DNA of 64,000 nucleotides from assembly GCF_035046485.1 (NCBI RefSeq), contig NC_085137.1:40603155-40667154 (forward strand). The letters are read 5' to 3'. Source of the DNA: Aedes albopictus. Taxonomy: Eukaryota; Arthropoda; Insecta; Diptera; Culicidae. Numbering within the stretch: the first letter of the stretch is position 1; each line of letters starts with the position of its first letter. A program made the translations under genes and the position numbers. Below the pieces are notes generated by a model. That model was not told where the DNA came from and made no database searches. It saw only the letters and a list, made by a program, of their open reading frames with translations. Below are positions 12,790 to 24,283 of the stretch, one piece after another.

Positions 12790-13760
12790 AGAATTTTACC
12801 GATAGAGTAAAGAGAAACAAGAGTATAGCCTGTGGACTTTGACCGTCCTAATTCCAGAATAGTTTGGATGACCTAGATCACCAAGTGAATATATCAAAGT
12901 TATTATAATTGCAATCGCAGGATGTTGTTATCATTATTGCGTAGATTACATTCGGTGACCATTCACTCCAATGAAAATGTGCTGTGATATACAGATTTTA
13001 CGATCCATACTTCAAAATACTTCGAAGATCATTTGTTTACCAAAGGACTCATAAATAACAATGCAAAGAAATTCTCGTTATATTATAGAATACAACATAA
13101 TAACATAACATAAGATGAATAACCATGAAAGATGTATACCTATAAAGTAAATAGTTACAAGAGTAGACCTTGTAGATTATACTCCGCGAGCATTAACTAC
13201 AATAAAAATATCTTAAGGTTTAAAGATATTGCGGCCCATTCTTCCAAATACATTGCATTGGAGTCCATTGATATGCCAATGGACACCCAACTAGCAACAC
13301 ATAGAGATACTCGTAATATTATGAGGTGCAACAGACACAATCGTGAAACAATTATGCCGATAGAGTGAAAAGAAAATAAAAGTAGAGCCTGTAGACCTTG
13401 AAGGTTTTAATTCCTGAATAGTTTGGAAAGCCTGGAACATCCCATGAATGTGCCAAAAGTATTATATTTGTGCACTGAGGCTCCATCAGCAGTGTAGACT
13501 ACTTTCCTCAAATATTTTCTTGCGATTAAAGCATGATACACTACGTAGATATCGTAACCCAAACTTCAAAGTGTATTGGATGCTATTTGTATTTCACGAA
13601 ATGTTCGACTACCACAATATCAAGTTGCTTGTAGCATTGCGAGGTCTAATGGACATCAAAGTGACTAAATTTCTTTAATAGAGTGAACACAAATGACGGT
13701 AGATCCAGTAGATGTTAAGAGAGTGAATTCCAGAGTGGCTTGGATGACCTAGATCACCCA
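12790..13760. repeat. Four diverged direct repeats of a roughly 220-345 bp unit
   Basis: A block reading 'gatagagt(g/a)aa..aa.aaaagtagagcctgtagac' followed by 'ttccagaatagtttggatgacctagatcacc' recurs at about 12800, 13140 (partial), 13360 and 13680. Identity is modest, so this is an old tandem array. Small frames inside are not conserved between units. Confidence 0.65.
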
Positions 13761-14737
13761 ATTCATGTATACATGTATGGTATATACCATGAGATTTCTA
13801 GGGGTGCCGTGGACTATGTTCTGTGATCATTCATCGTGTATAAAACTTGGTTTAGAATGTTGGATTTGTGACACAAACTTCGGGGTACTTTGGAGGCCTC
13901 AGAATAGCTCTGGGATGAAAACTTCAACAGACTACGATGGGTAGTGTTGCATTGCATGTCAAGGATCAGTCAAAACTAGTAATGATTAGCAAAACGATGA
14001 AATTTGAGCAAATTTGAATTTAAAGGGCTCAAGGGCTTGTGCAGTCTCAATTTTCAACCAAATGAGCTCAAATTTTGGGAGAAGGCATAGAATCTGGTTA
14101 CAAATCGAATAAGCGGTGTGGAGCAAAAACGATTTTTTGAACCACGCTAATACGTATGTATGTAGTTTGCTATGCTCTAGGTAACATGCCATACGAGACA
14201 TGGTACGTTGCATAGTGTTGGGAATAACATTTGTTTTTGTTCATCTTCTATGCATTTCCAATCAACGGTACCATGTGCAACAAGTATGCAACGGTTCACT
14301 GGGAATTTATCATGAACTCGTCTTGACTGCGTATTTTGAGCCTGCAACACATACCAAAGCAGGCAGATACCGTGTGATTGTGCGGCAGTAATCCCAGGTT
14401 GATATAGCATGGCAAGAATCATCAAATATATGTATTTTTTTCCTATGAATCATTGTCCCATATATTCAATTCACTAACAATTTTAAAAACACGCTATTTC
14501 TCCAAGTTCAATGAAGAAAACAAGCCAGAAATGTCTGCATCAGGCTAACAATTTTTTTTTGCAAGAGTCATGTACTCAGTATGTATGTATGTTAGCACAA
14601 GGTTCAGCAGTCAGCACTGGCACAAAGTCACACCGCTCAAGGGTACTATACGCATATCGTGCCTCCTTCGACATCACAAGTTGCATTTCACGTTTCAAAA
14701 TTCTACCTCTACCGCAATAGCAGTGTTCAACTTCGAA
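13761..14737. other. Unassigned DNA upstream of F-box gene 2
   Basis: I see no tandem repeat or element end. Short frames near 14200-14420 lack family features. The segment just before 14738 should contain the promoter and 5' UTR of the F-box gene; a longer in-frame extension back to 14570 is possible but has no domain support. Confidence 0.5.
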
Positions 14738-16402
14738 ATGGATATCAATTTGCTTCCCACGGAGCTGCTCCAGGAGATCATGTCCTACCTGTGCTTCGAA
14801 ACGCTGAAAGTGGCATCGCTGGTTTGTCATCGGTGGCACCAGGTCTCGGAAAGTTTCATCATTCGCAATGGGCAGCTTCTTATCACCGAGTCCGCTGCCA
14901 ATGATTTGAACGTGATTCGAAACTGTGTGCGGAACTACCGAGTTATTTGGATCGCCCGAATGGAAGAATGGTCGAAGCTGCAGACGGTTATGGCGGAGTG
15001 CATTCAAAGATTTCCAAATATTAGGAAGCTGTATTTGTCAGGCTGTCTACAGGATTACCTCTATCGGTTCTACAATGCACATCGAAACTGGGTGGAGCAG
15101 TGTGAATCATTTCAAGTATCGTTGGATGATAGATTCGCTGACCATATGATTTGCGGACCGGAAGATTTCGAGCTGACACTTCCAAACCTGAAAACCCTGA
15201 TGTGGTCGGAGTGTTTATACGGAAATGGACAGAAGGCGATCACCATAAATGCTCCGAAGTTGGAGAGTATCTACATTAACGACAGCTTGGATGCTTCTGC
15301 TGTGGTTCGAATTCCAAACTGTGATAACATTAAGTTCATCAGGTGTATATTCTACACGAAACATTTCGACGATACCTTTGTAGGAAACGTTTCCAACGTT
15401 GAAACATTGATGGTGGACGTTGTCTATGCAAACTGTGATATCAGCTATCTTGTCAGCATGCTTCAGCTGCGGTACCTTAGACTAAGATTTGGAAGTGCGA
15501 CAAATGCCCTCAAAGACGTGGAATCGATGCACCAATGTCATCAGCTTAAAGTTCTCAGCATCACTATCCAAGATGCAAACTCCGAAAAGGGAGAACTAAA
15601 GCTGGACAGGGTGTTAAGAAATTTCAACAATTTGCAAACGCTTGACCTACGAGCAATAGACTTGAAAGTAAACAGCTCAGTTCAAGCAACAAAATTGGAA
15701 TTCCTCAAACTTAGAGACGTTACCTGTTCAAGCAGTGCCGTTTCACTGCACCTTCCAAGCCTGAAAGTGCTCTCGGTGTCTGTGAATATTTTAAGCAAAC
15801 TACAGTTCAACGAATGCAGTCACTTCGAAGAACTCTATTTAGACTTGGAGTCTGCGCACTTGAAGCAGTCGCTTGTACATACCGCAATCCCATTCATTCT
15901 GAGTCACAAAAGTTTGAAAAAACTTGTCCTATTCAGAAGCAACTATCAAGCCAACAGAATCGTAGACAGCGCCAAATACGAATGCAAGGATCTTGGGCTG
16001 GAACATTTGGAACTGTACTACCTCGATATAAGTATTGACTTTTTCCGAATGATCTCGTACTGGAAATCCCTAAGAGTGAGTACTCTCCGAAGTCTTACCC
16101 AAATGTTATCCTAATAAACTATGTCACAATTTCAGCGCCTCACCATCGTTGCCTGTTCGATCAACTGTCGGGCGATACCTTATTCCATCGTTCACCTGCC
16201 CGGAGTGCAGTGGATTACGCTAGACTGTGTAAAACCACGGGGCCCATCGCGGAAGGAGTTTCCTCTGACGTTCGGAAGGGATTGCGAACTGCAGTGCGTA
16301 TCGGTGTCGTCGGCGCTGCTGTACAGTACGCAGCACCAGCTGGACAGCCACCATCGTCGGTTCGACCCGTTCGCTTGCGATGAAATTGATCCATTACATT
16401 GA
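14738..16402 (+). CDS. F-box/LRR protein, paralogue 2 (two exons)
   Basis: Exon 1 is 14738-16075 (446 codons), the intron 16076-16135 (60 bp, GTGAGT...TTTCAG), exon 2 16136-16402; the product is 534 aa. The F-box lies at residues about 6-45 (LLPTELLQEIMSYL, ASLVCHRW), followed by leucine-rich repeats such as LTLPNLKTLMW and LRYLRLRF. I chose the ATG that places the F-box at the N-terminus, as in the other family members, rather than the in-frame TTG/ATG codons upstream. The final exon carries CSINC and EFPLTFG, matching CSINC and DFPLMIG in the first paralogue. A clear tandem duplicate of the gene at 7100. Role in an SCF ligase is inferred from the family. Confidence 0.92.
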
Positions 16403-16439
16403 CGATATGTGTGTACTGTTATTGGTTATTTTTGCTGTT

Positions 16440-16445
16440 AATAAA
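16440..16445 (+). terminator. Polyadenylation signal AATAAA of F-box gene 2
   Basis: AATAAA lies 38 bases after the stop codon at 16402, a usual distance for a short insect 3' UTR. Confidence 0.6.
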
Positions 16446-16875
16446 TTATCATTTTTGACCCAAGAGCTGTCCCTCTTTTTTACTGAGTACATACATCAAA
16501 ATATTTTGTCTTTCTAGACGGCTTTCTCAAAGCCTAATTTTACGAGCCCCGTTTTTCGTTTGTGATTCTGTCGATGGCTGGCATAACGATAACTAAACTG
16601 CAGCAGTCATTTTTTTTTACAAAGTCTTTTGCATCCCTTTAAGCATTCAAAACAACTGTGTAAAATGTGAATGCCAACTCACACACAATGTCAAAAACTA
16701 TGTAACTAATTATGTGTAAGTATAGCCTCAGGGGTTTTAGTAGTGCACCGCGGTGCTCTTGGTGCACCGCGAAGCCTTGACAAGTGCACCGCGGCCTTTC
16801 AAAAATTCTGCCTTCGCCATTACCTATTTGATGATAAATTAATCAAATGAATGAGAACAAGAGAAACTCACGGTT

Positions 16876-17051
16876 GGAGCGGACCTGGTGTGGTGGTTAG
16901 AACACAAGACTATCACGCCGAGGACCTGGGATCGAATCCCACTCCCGACATACTCACAAAATGTGGGTTCTTCCTTCCGAAGGGAAGTAAAGCGTGGGTC
17001 CCGAGATGAACTAGCCTAGGGTTAAAAATCTCGTTAATACAGACAAAAAAA
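16876..17051 (+). mobile_element. Feilai-type SINE
   Basis: The element opens with a tRNA-like promoter (A-box around TGGTGTGGTGGTTAG, B-box GGATCGAATCCC at about 16929-16940), continues through the 'gaagggaagtaaagcgtgggtcc' segment and ends in an A-run. A 12-bp duplication AAACTCACGGTT flanks it (16864-16875 and 17052-17063). I recognise the body as the Feilai family of Aedes mosquitoes from memory. Confidence 0.88.
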
Positions 17052-17517
17052 AAACTCACGGTTAAAATATTAGAAGATACTCCAACGGGCCCGAGAACGA
17101 ACGAGACGAGAAAAAATCAGAAAGGAATCCATTAGAAACCCTACCGGCCCAGGCATTCACGAAAAATGATGCACCAAATTTCTCGATAGAAATATCATAA
17201 GATTTTGTCAAGAGTTTGCCATGGATTTCTACAAAACCAATCATACTAAAAGGAATCTTTGACAACTTCACTGAAAATCTCAGAAACGATCCAGCGATTC
17301 TGTGGATTTGCATAAGATCTGAGCTGTGATTTTTTATTTATTTTTTTATTCTTCAATCACTTAACCTAATTAACAGCTCTTTTGTCCGACACGCCACACC
17401 GTGAACACTCCTACCGTATGCGTGATAATGTTTGCACCATCGTTAAATAAAATTCCAGTTTAACTTGTGATGACAATGTATTGGTTTTATTTGCATGTAT
17501 TTAAGCTATAACTCATA

Positions 17518-18059
17518 TCATAGTAGGCTGTGAATAAAAAGTGTTGATTTTCTTAGTTTAACACTTGCATAATGACTAAGTGGCAACCTAGCTCGTGATT
17601 TGTCCACGCGCAAATGTCGAAAAGTATCCGTGGTAGTGTCAAAGTCAAGATTAACAATTTTTGAATTTATTTTTTTATTTTGACATTGCCTCATGGTGTA
17701 GACATTGACACACAAACAAAAGTTATAATAACTATTGATTCTGGAATTTGGTACGGATCGATAGTTTTTCGGAAATCGAAAAAAACGGAGGTTGCGTTCG
17801 GGCAAATCCAAGACTTTCTTATATGGCACTACTCGTAGCTCCTGGATGCCATTGGTAATAATGTAAGTTTTTTTTCTATGGTCGAAGGATCATAAAAGCC
17901 ACCGTAATTTTCCTTTTCGATATGCCATGCCGTTAAGTCGCTGATTTCGCGTTTCTTTGCCATTTTTCTCATTGAGCGCATATAATTCACCCAAATCTTA
18001 TTTTTGGAGGCAGCGATAGCTTTCTTAATCCATGTTAACCTTGGACGACCAGTGGACAC
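17518..18059 (-). pseudogene. Coding-like remnant inside foldback arms
   Basis: On the - strand two overlapping frames (18059-17829 and 17829-17518) together give a peptide-like stretch with normal composition, for example GRPRLTWIKKAIAASKNKIW and further on LPERNLRFFRFPKNYRSV. They join across a stop or frameshift near 17829. I do not recognise the family. Position between inverted arms suggests either the decayed internal gene of the element or a captured host exon. Confidence 0.4.
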
Positions 18060-18331
18060 CTTCAGGAATAGTTGCCCTAGCTTTTTTTCGGTCTAAGACT
18101 GTTTTACGGTTCCCCTGAACACTCCTGAAATGTCTTTTTTAACATTTGCGCGTGGACAAGTCCCGACAACCGCTGCTACCCCTTCATGGTGCAAATTTTA
18201 AACTTAAGAAATCGGATTTTTTTACCCGCAGCCTACTGTGATATGAGTTTGAGCTTACGTGCGTGCAATAAAAACCAAGACATTGTGTATACAGGTGATA
18301 TGGGCACCGACGAACTGACGTGACTCTCGAG

Positions 18332-19306
18332 CTCAGCACATGACCGAAGAAATAAAACGATCAATTCAAAGGCCAGTGGTCGCAAATGTCAAACTGTAAG
18401 TGACGTTTGTCAAAATGACGACGCCTATGCAAGCGTCGCCTTGTTCGAAATTGTAAACAAGAACACGTGATAGCTGGTCATATGAGTCTGCGGCTTGGTC
18501 GGCACTCCGAATGTAACATTTTACGGTTTACTAATGCATTTGAGTGTAAAAATAGAGAAAGTTATGTTCAGTCGTAGTTAAATGATACCATTATTAGTAG
18601 CTGATACCATCTGCATGCTATACTTTTCTCACCCACCGGATTCAACGGACGTTGCGACGACAACGTACGTTGCTGCTGCTCTTGTTACCGCTTCGATATC
18701 GAGTGCTCGGCCGTCCACTATTTCATGTTTTGTACAGAAAAATCTCACAAAATTGAGCCCTTATTTGTTCAAGGAATAGAAAATATTGCTTCAGGAACAA
18801 TTACTTTGGATATTATCGAGGATATTATGATGAAATGATAATGTTTGTATTGACATAAAATTAGCCGAATAGCAACACAACGAGGAAGGGAGCGTTCACG
18901 AGGGCGACGCCGACGACGCCACGAAATGTAAACATGCACTCTTAAACAAATCCAAAAAAGAATGAAAATCTGTGTGATTATTTAGTGTTCAGCACTTACA
19001 AAAAAGCTACATTTACAATAGAATTAATTGATTTTGCTTTTTTTCGACAAACATGAGGAGTATTTGTAATTATAGTCATTTTAAAGAGCATCGTTCGACG
19101 TAGGAAAATCTTCCCATTTCAACACATGTATGTGCGATATTATTTAAGAGTGCTCGATGTTGTCCGGTCAATATACTTCTGAACGAAAATCAACAGATGG
19201 CGATAGTGTTTCAACGGTTTTTAATTTAAACTTTTGGACGCGCATTCCACGACACATTGCACTAGCCACCACGTCAGTTTGTCGGTGATATGGGTACCTT
19301 ATTTGT
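18332..19306. other. Unassigned DNA between foldback arms
   Basis: AT-rich DNA with a short GC-rich patch at about 18885-18935. A motif around 'ggtgatatgggcaccgacgaactgacgtg' near 18295 has a partial inverted match near 19262-19300. No gene is supported. Confidence 0.4.
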
Positions 19307-19499
19307 ACGAAGGTGCAAACATTATCACGCATACGGTATGTCACGAAACCATCTCTCTTTCGGCATAGATGCCAATCCACAACACACTCGCGTTTGTGTC
19401 CACTAAGTACAAGTGAGAGCTATCGCACCCAGCAAACAAACTGCTTGGTGGCTAGGTATGCGGAGTGCGAGAGTAAAGGCTGGATCACAATAGCGCGCT

Positions 19500-20047
19500 G
19501 AGGATTTGTATCTGGAGAATTTTCAGGAAAAATCCTTGAAGGGTTTTCTAGAGGAATCCTTGGAGAATTTTCTGGAGGAATCCTTTGAAGAGTTCCTGGG
19601 AGAATCCTTGGATGAATTCCTGGAGGAATACTTTGAGGAATTCTTGAAACTCCTGGAGAAATCCTTGGAGGATTTCTTGGAATATTCCTTGGAATTGGAA
19701 GTTTTCCTAAAGGAATTATTGGAGGATTTCCATGAGAGGATTTCCTGGAAAAATCCTTGAAGGGTTTTCTAGAGGAATATCTGGAGAACTTTCTGGAGGA
19801 ATCCCTGTAGAATATTCTGGAGGAATCCTGGGAAGAATTCCTGGAGGAACTCTTGGAGAAGTCCTTGGAGGATTTCCTGAGAGGAATTCCTGGAGAAATC
19901 CTTGGAGAATTTCCAGAAAAACTCCTTAGAGGATTTCCAGAAGGAATTATTGGAGGATTTTCTAGAGGAATCATTGGAAAATTTTCTGGAGGAGTCCTTG
20001 GACAGTTTTCTGGAGGAATTCTAGGAAAAAAAAAACCTCGAGGATTC
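19500..20047. repeat. Diverged GGAATCCTTGGAGGA repeat tract, left part
   Basis: Same family as 10841-12780: units around GGAATCCTTGGAGAATTTTC with a 12/24-bp rhythm. It ends exactly at the duplication bordering the solo LTR at 20048. The open frames on both strands are by-products. Confidence 0.88.
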
Positions 20048-20308
20048 TGTTCGCGCCCAAACTGCACGCTCCGGAACTAACGATCGAAGCAACCTCCATC
20101 TTTTTGATGTACTTGTTTTGCTATTATGTATGTACTATAGTTATATAAGCAATCGCCATAGCTACAACTAGTTCTCGAAGGTTCCAAACAGCCCGACCTG
20201 GCTAAGGGTCTAGTAATAAATAGAGTGTAACCAATATCCGTCTTCTTTCATTGTGAAAGACCGTCCTCAAATCCACCCAAATCCCTGAGGCAACCCGGAG
20301 CCTTAACA
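20048..20308. mobile_element. Solo LTR (261 bp)
   Basis: The segment starts TGTTCGCGCC and ends CCTTAACA, giving TGTT/AACA ends, and is flanked by a perfect 5-bp duplication GATTC (20043-20047 and 20309-20313). It splits a minisatellite tract and differs entirely from it. Inside are a TATA-like 'gttatataagc' and an AATAAA within 'agtaataaatag', as expected for an LTR read on the + strand. No internal retrotransposon sequence remains, so this is the product of LTR-LTR recombination. It is unrelated to the copia LTR at 28778. Confidence 0.8.
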
Positions 20309-20313
20309 GATTC

Positions 20314-20940
20314 CTTGGAGGAATTCCTGAAGTAATCCTTGAAACAAATGAGGAATCCTTGGAGCAATTCTCAGAGGAATTCTTGAGAAGTAATCCTTGA
20401 AACTAACCCTGAGAAAATTCTTGTGGGAAACCCTAAAGTAATCCTTGAAACGAATCCTGAAGAAGTTCTTAGAAGAACTCCCAAGGGAATCCTTGGGATA
20501 TTTCCAGGAGTAAGCCTTGGAAGAGTTTCTGGAGGAATCTTTGGAATAATTCCTGGGGGAATTCTTGGAAAAACTCTTGGAAGAATTCCTGAAAGAATTC
20601 TTGGAGGATTTCCTGGATGAATCCTTGGACGATCTCCCGTCGGAATGTTTGCAGGAATTCCAGGGAAAATTCCTGGAGGAATCCTTGAATCAAATTTTGA
20701 AGAAATGGAATAATTCCTGAAGGATTCCTTGGAAGAATTCCTTAGAGAACCCTTGAAGGATTTCCTGGAGCAACTCTTGGAGGAATCCTTGGAGAAATTC
20801 CTGGAGAATTTCTTGGAAGAATCCCAATAGCTATCCTTAAAAGAAACTTTGAAGAAATTTCTGGAGGAATTTCTGAGGGAATTCATGGAAGAATTTTTTA
20901 TGGAATCCTTGGAAAAAAGGATGATTGTAATAATTCTTGC
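20314..20940. repeat. Diverged GGAATCCTTGGAGGA repeat tract, right part
   Basis: Direct continuation of 19500-20047 beyond the solo LTR, fading into unique DNA after about 20940. Confidence 0.88.
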
Positions 20941-22366
20941 AAAAATGTTTTCAAGATCTTTTCCAAGGACTCTTTCATGAAATTCTTCATTAATTATTCC
21001 ACGGATTCCTTTAGCAATTCCTTCAGGAATTGTTAAAATAGCTTTTCTATTGTTTTGCCCAAAAATGATTGAAGGGTTTCATCGATATGTTTTTCAACAT
21101 TCCACCAGGAATTCTCCCCTGCATTTTTTTCCAAGACTTATTATGAGGCCTTCTCCGAATATCTTCCAAGGCTACTTCCAAAAACTCCTCCATATTTTTT
21201 TTTCAGAAATTCTTCGCTGATACTCAGGATTTTTATTCTTTACGGCAGTGGTCACCAAACCGTGGCCCGCGGGCCACATGCGGCCCTCGACCAGGTTTTG
21301 TGCGGTCCACGAACTGATTTCGAAATGTATTAGGAAGTGGTCCACTCATGGATTCCGTAATAAAAATCAGAAATTTCACCATATTTTAAAACTTTCATGA
21401 GAATAAATATTAACTACTGAAATTTTTCCAATACCATCATATCATGGAGAGTTTTTCAAAAAAAGAAGAAGATTTTTGAAAATTTCCCAAACTGTAAAAG
21501 GCTACTTTTTTGAATTTTGTTTCGAAAATATTCGAAACTCTTGTTAAGAACGATGTGTTTCGCATAAATAATGAGTTTAGGCTAAATTTCACAGGTTGTG
21601 TGTTATGGATTTTGGACTTGTGGCAGAATTGATTGATTTGTCTTTATTAAAGAGACTTTCAGCTTGTGGTAGAACTCGTTATTAGTAGGGTATGTGTTCC
21701 ATCATTAATCTCACGCTCACATATTCATCCTATTTGAAAACAAGCGATTACGGCACCGATTGATTCCGTTCTTTTTGTTTTCATGGGTGCTCACTTCTAA
21801 CAAAAAATACAAAAATAAGAAACAAAACAAACAGCGCTTCAATCCTTTGTTTTTCGTAGGATGAAAATGGGAGCCACATGCTTAAGAAGGGAACCAATAC
21901 CCTAATTTGTTTATTTTCACAAAATAAAATTAAAATAATTTCCATTTTGTATCCATCTGCGAAAAAAATTCCTTCCTATATATACTTTATATTCAGCCAC
22001 AGAGAACAGACATCCAGGCTAGAACAAATTTCATTCAGAAAGTTGTGTAAGGATTTGGATCTTCACTTGAGTTGCAAACCAATTATGCAAACATTTATTC
22101 GACACTTTTTTCAACACATACTCTTGTTCAACTGTCAGCGCTTTTATAGAACACTTGTTAAAATGGCATGCTTATTAGTGGTTCTGAATTGTTACTTGGG
22201 AAGCTATTGACCCATCTGGATAGAATCAGTAACAACTGTTCAATTGAAAAATCCCCTCACGTGTGACGTGACGCGTTGACCCCAAACAAAAAAGTTCATC
22301 GTTTTCGCTATCAAACATGTGACACACCTACCACCAGCACCGCGGTCAGTTCATCGCAGCCTTATC
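20941..22366. other. Mostly unassigned DNA upstream of F-box gene 3
   Basis: At about 21246 the sequence CAGTGGTCACCAAACCGTGG, followed by a GC-rich palindrome (GTGGCCCGCGGGCCAC), looks like one end of a hAT-type element; I cannot find its partner. The motif beginning AGCGATTACGGCACC near 21746 is shared with 8911. The rest has no supported feature. Confidence 0.45.
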
Positions 22367-24022
22367 ATGGGCACAGTCACGGTACACCTTCCTCCGGAAC
22401 TTTGGGACCGAATTTTCGACTTGTTGCCATTCAAGGACCAGCTCGAGAAGGCCACGGTATGCCGCGCGTGGAACGACCGCGTAGCCCGATGGGCCACCTT
22501 ACGCCTCACGTGTCCCACCGCCGCCAGAAGCGAGGAACACCTTTCGACCATTCGGCATTCGTTGCGAAAGTACAGGAGCTTCTCGGCGGAGGCGATTCGC
22601 ACCGACGAGGACTACCAGTGTTTCCAGAAAGCTTTAGAAGAGTGTGAACGTAAGTTTTGCGTGCAACGGTTTCGGTTTTGGTACGTGACTGGCGCAATTT
22701 TCGAACGGTTAATGAAAGAGCACTACGAGTGGTTGCGGTCGGCACGATGTATTGTGGTGAATTTGTGCGAAGAAGAACGGTTTCCGGTACACGTTTTACG
22801 TGATTTAACGTCTCTTCGGGAACTACGATTGCTGAATGTGAGTGACACGTCAGTGGATTGGACTTCGATTGAGGATCGATTTGAACACATCACGAAGCTA
22901 ACAGTAGACGCAGCGTGGTATTTCAACGACGAAGCGCTGGAGCAACTTGTGGAAGCAATTTGTAGATGCCGTAATCTAACTGAATTAACCCTTCGTTCGA
23001 ACGATACAACGAATTTGGCAAAGCTAGCGGAATCTCTTAGTAAACTGGAAAAACTATCTTTAATGGGTATGCACATAAGACTGGCGGAGGATTCGTTGCG
23101 ATTCCCTTATTTAAAATACCTCAACTTTGACATCGGATCGTTTGTGTTCGATAAACCATGTCTGTTCGTTCAGGCACCGCTTCTGCAGACTCTACTGATA
23201 GCCAAGCGAACGATTCCTTTCGTAAAGTTTCCCGAAAGCACCAGACTTTGGCGGCTGCACTTGTACGGTTACAGCCTGTCGGTGGCGCATCCCTGTTTCA
23301 CGACGGTGAAAGACCTCTCGCTAACGACGTGGGAACCGGCCAACCAGGAAGCGGTCGTGGAAGAGATTCAGCTGTTTCCCAACGTGGTGTACCTATCGGT
23401 GAAGCTCAAATCAAAAGACTGCAATATAGTAGTACCCGATGCTGCCATTTTCCAGCACATGACCCGACTACATTTGAATAACTTTGTGCTTTCGATGGAG
23501 TTTTTCCAGAATGTTGCTAGGGCGAGAATGCTTGAGGTAAGTAGTTATTGCAGAATTATTGATCTATAAAAGGCAAATAACTAATAAGCGTTTGTAACAC
23601 ACTTTTCTTTTAATGATATTGACAAGCATCCGTAACAACCACAATACTCGGTTTGCGTCTGCCAACCAACTCATTAAAACATTACGTTGCTTTCCTTATC
23701 CATCGTTTAACAAGAATCAATCAACCAAACACATTAATTGCAAGTTTCATACTAAACAGTCTTTCCTTCAATTCAACAGCACCTATCCCTGGAGGAATGC
23801 AACTTTTTCCTGTACTCTCCGGACGCTGACGACGAAGTCCCGCTTCAATTATCACATCTCAGTTATTTCAACATCAAACGCGTATCGATGCCCATGACGG
23901 TGGAAAAGTTCCCAATCATCGGCAACGAGGACCAACCGCCCGTCGTAATGGTGGACAAACTTCGTACGCATCTCTGGCGAAGCGATCGCTTCAATAATGT
24001 GTTCAGTTCCCGGCGCGACTGA
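22367..24022 (+). CDS. F-box/LRR protein, paralogue 3 (two exons)
   Basis: Exon 1 is 22367-23536 (390 codons), the intron 23537-23779 (243 bp, GTAAGT...TTCAACAG), exon 2 23780-24022; the product is 470 aa. The F-box is at residues about 7-42 (LPPELWDRIFDLLPF, ATVCRAW), followed by leucine-rich repeats including LTSLRELRLLNVSD, CRNLTELTLRSND and LSKLEKLSLMGM. I prefer the internal ATG at 22367 because the 16 upstream codons precede the usual family start. The last exon is phase 0 like its neighbours and keeps the KFPII motif equivalent to DFPLM. It lies only 261 bp before the next family member. Likely an SCF substrate receptor, by family. Confidence 0.9.
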
Positions 24023-24283
24023 TCAACTGGCAGCACTGACTTCCGTACTACGAATACAGTTATTTTACGCTACCGCGCACAAACGTAAACAAGCGCACTT
24101 CATTCATACTTTTGTCGTTTTCATGAATCAAAATGAACTCCGCGCGGAGGTGAACACGCAAACAGCTGTTTTGTGTCAAATGCGGCAACACCGCTCTTTA
24201 AGCGCAGTTCAAAATATAAACAAAGGCCACCCCCGCCGCCAGACGCGCACAAAGTTTTTATTGCGTGATTTCGTCGGGACAAG

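Larger units (their letters stand above)
17417..19331. mobile_element. Composite foldback region
   Basis: A 25-bp inverted pair, CCGTATGCGTGATAATGTTT and on, sits at 17417-17441 and 19307-19331. A stronger palindrome lies inside: 17473-17532 pairs with 18231-18290 (motif CAGCCTACTGTGATATGAG), with a further paired patch around 17595 and 18150 (TTTGCGCGTGGAC). The arms have diverged. It is probably a foldback transposon with later insertions; I cannot fix its true ends. Confidence 0.6.

Noticed and set aside
14570..14737. N-terminal extension of F-box gene 2 to an upstream start
   Set aside because: All relatives begin directly at the F-box; the extension has no domain and includes likely 5' UTR.
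22319..22366. Upstream ATG of F-box gene 3
   Set aside because: It adds 16 residues not present in relatives; the ATG at 22367 places the F-box like the other genes, though the longer form cannot be excluded.
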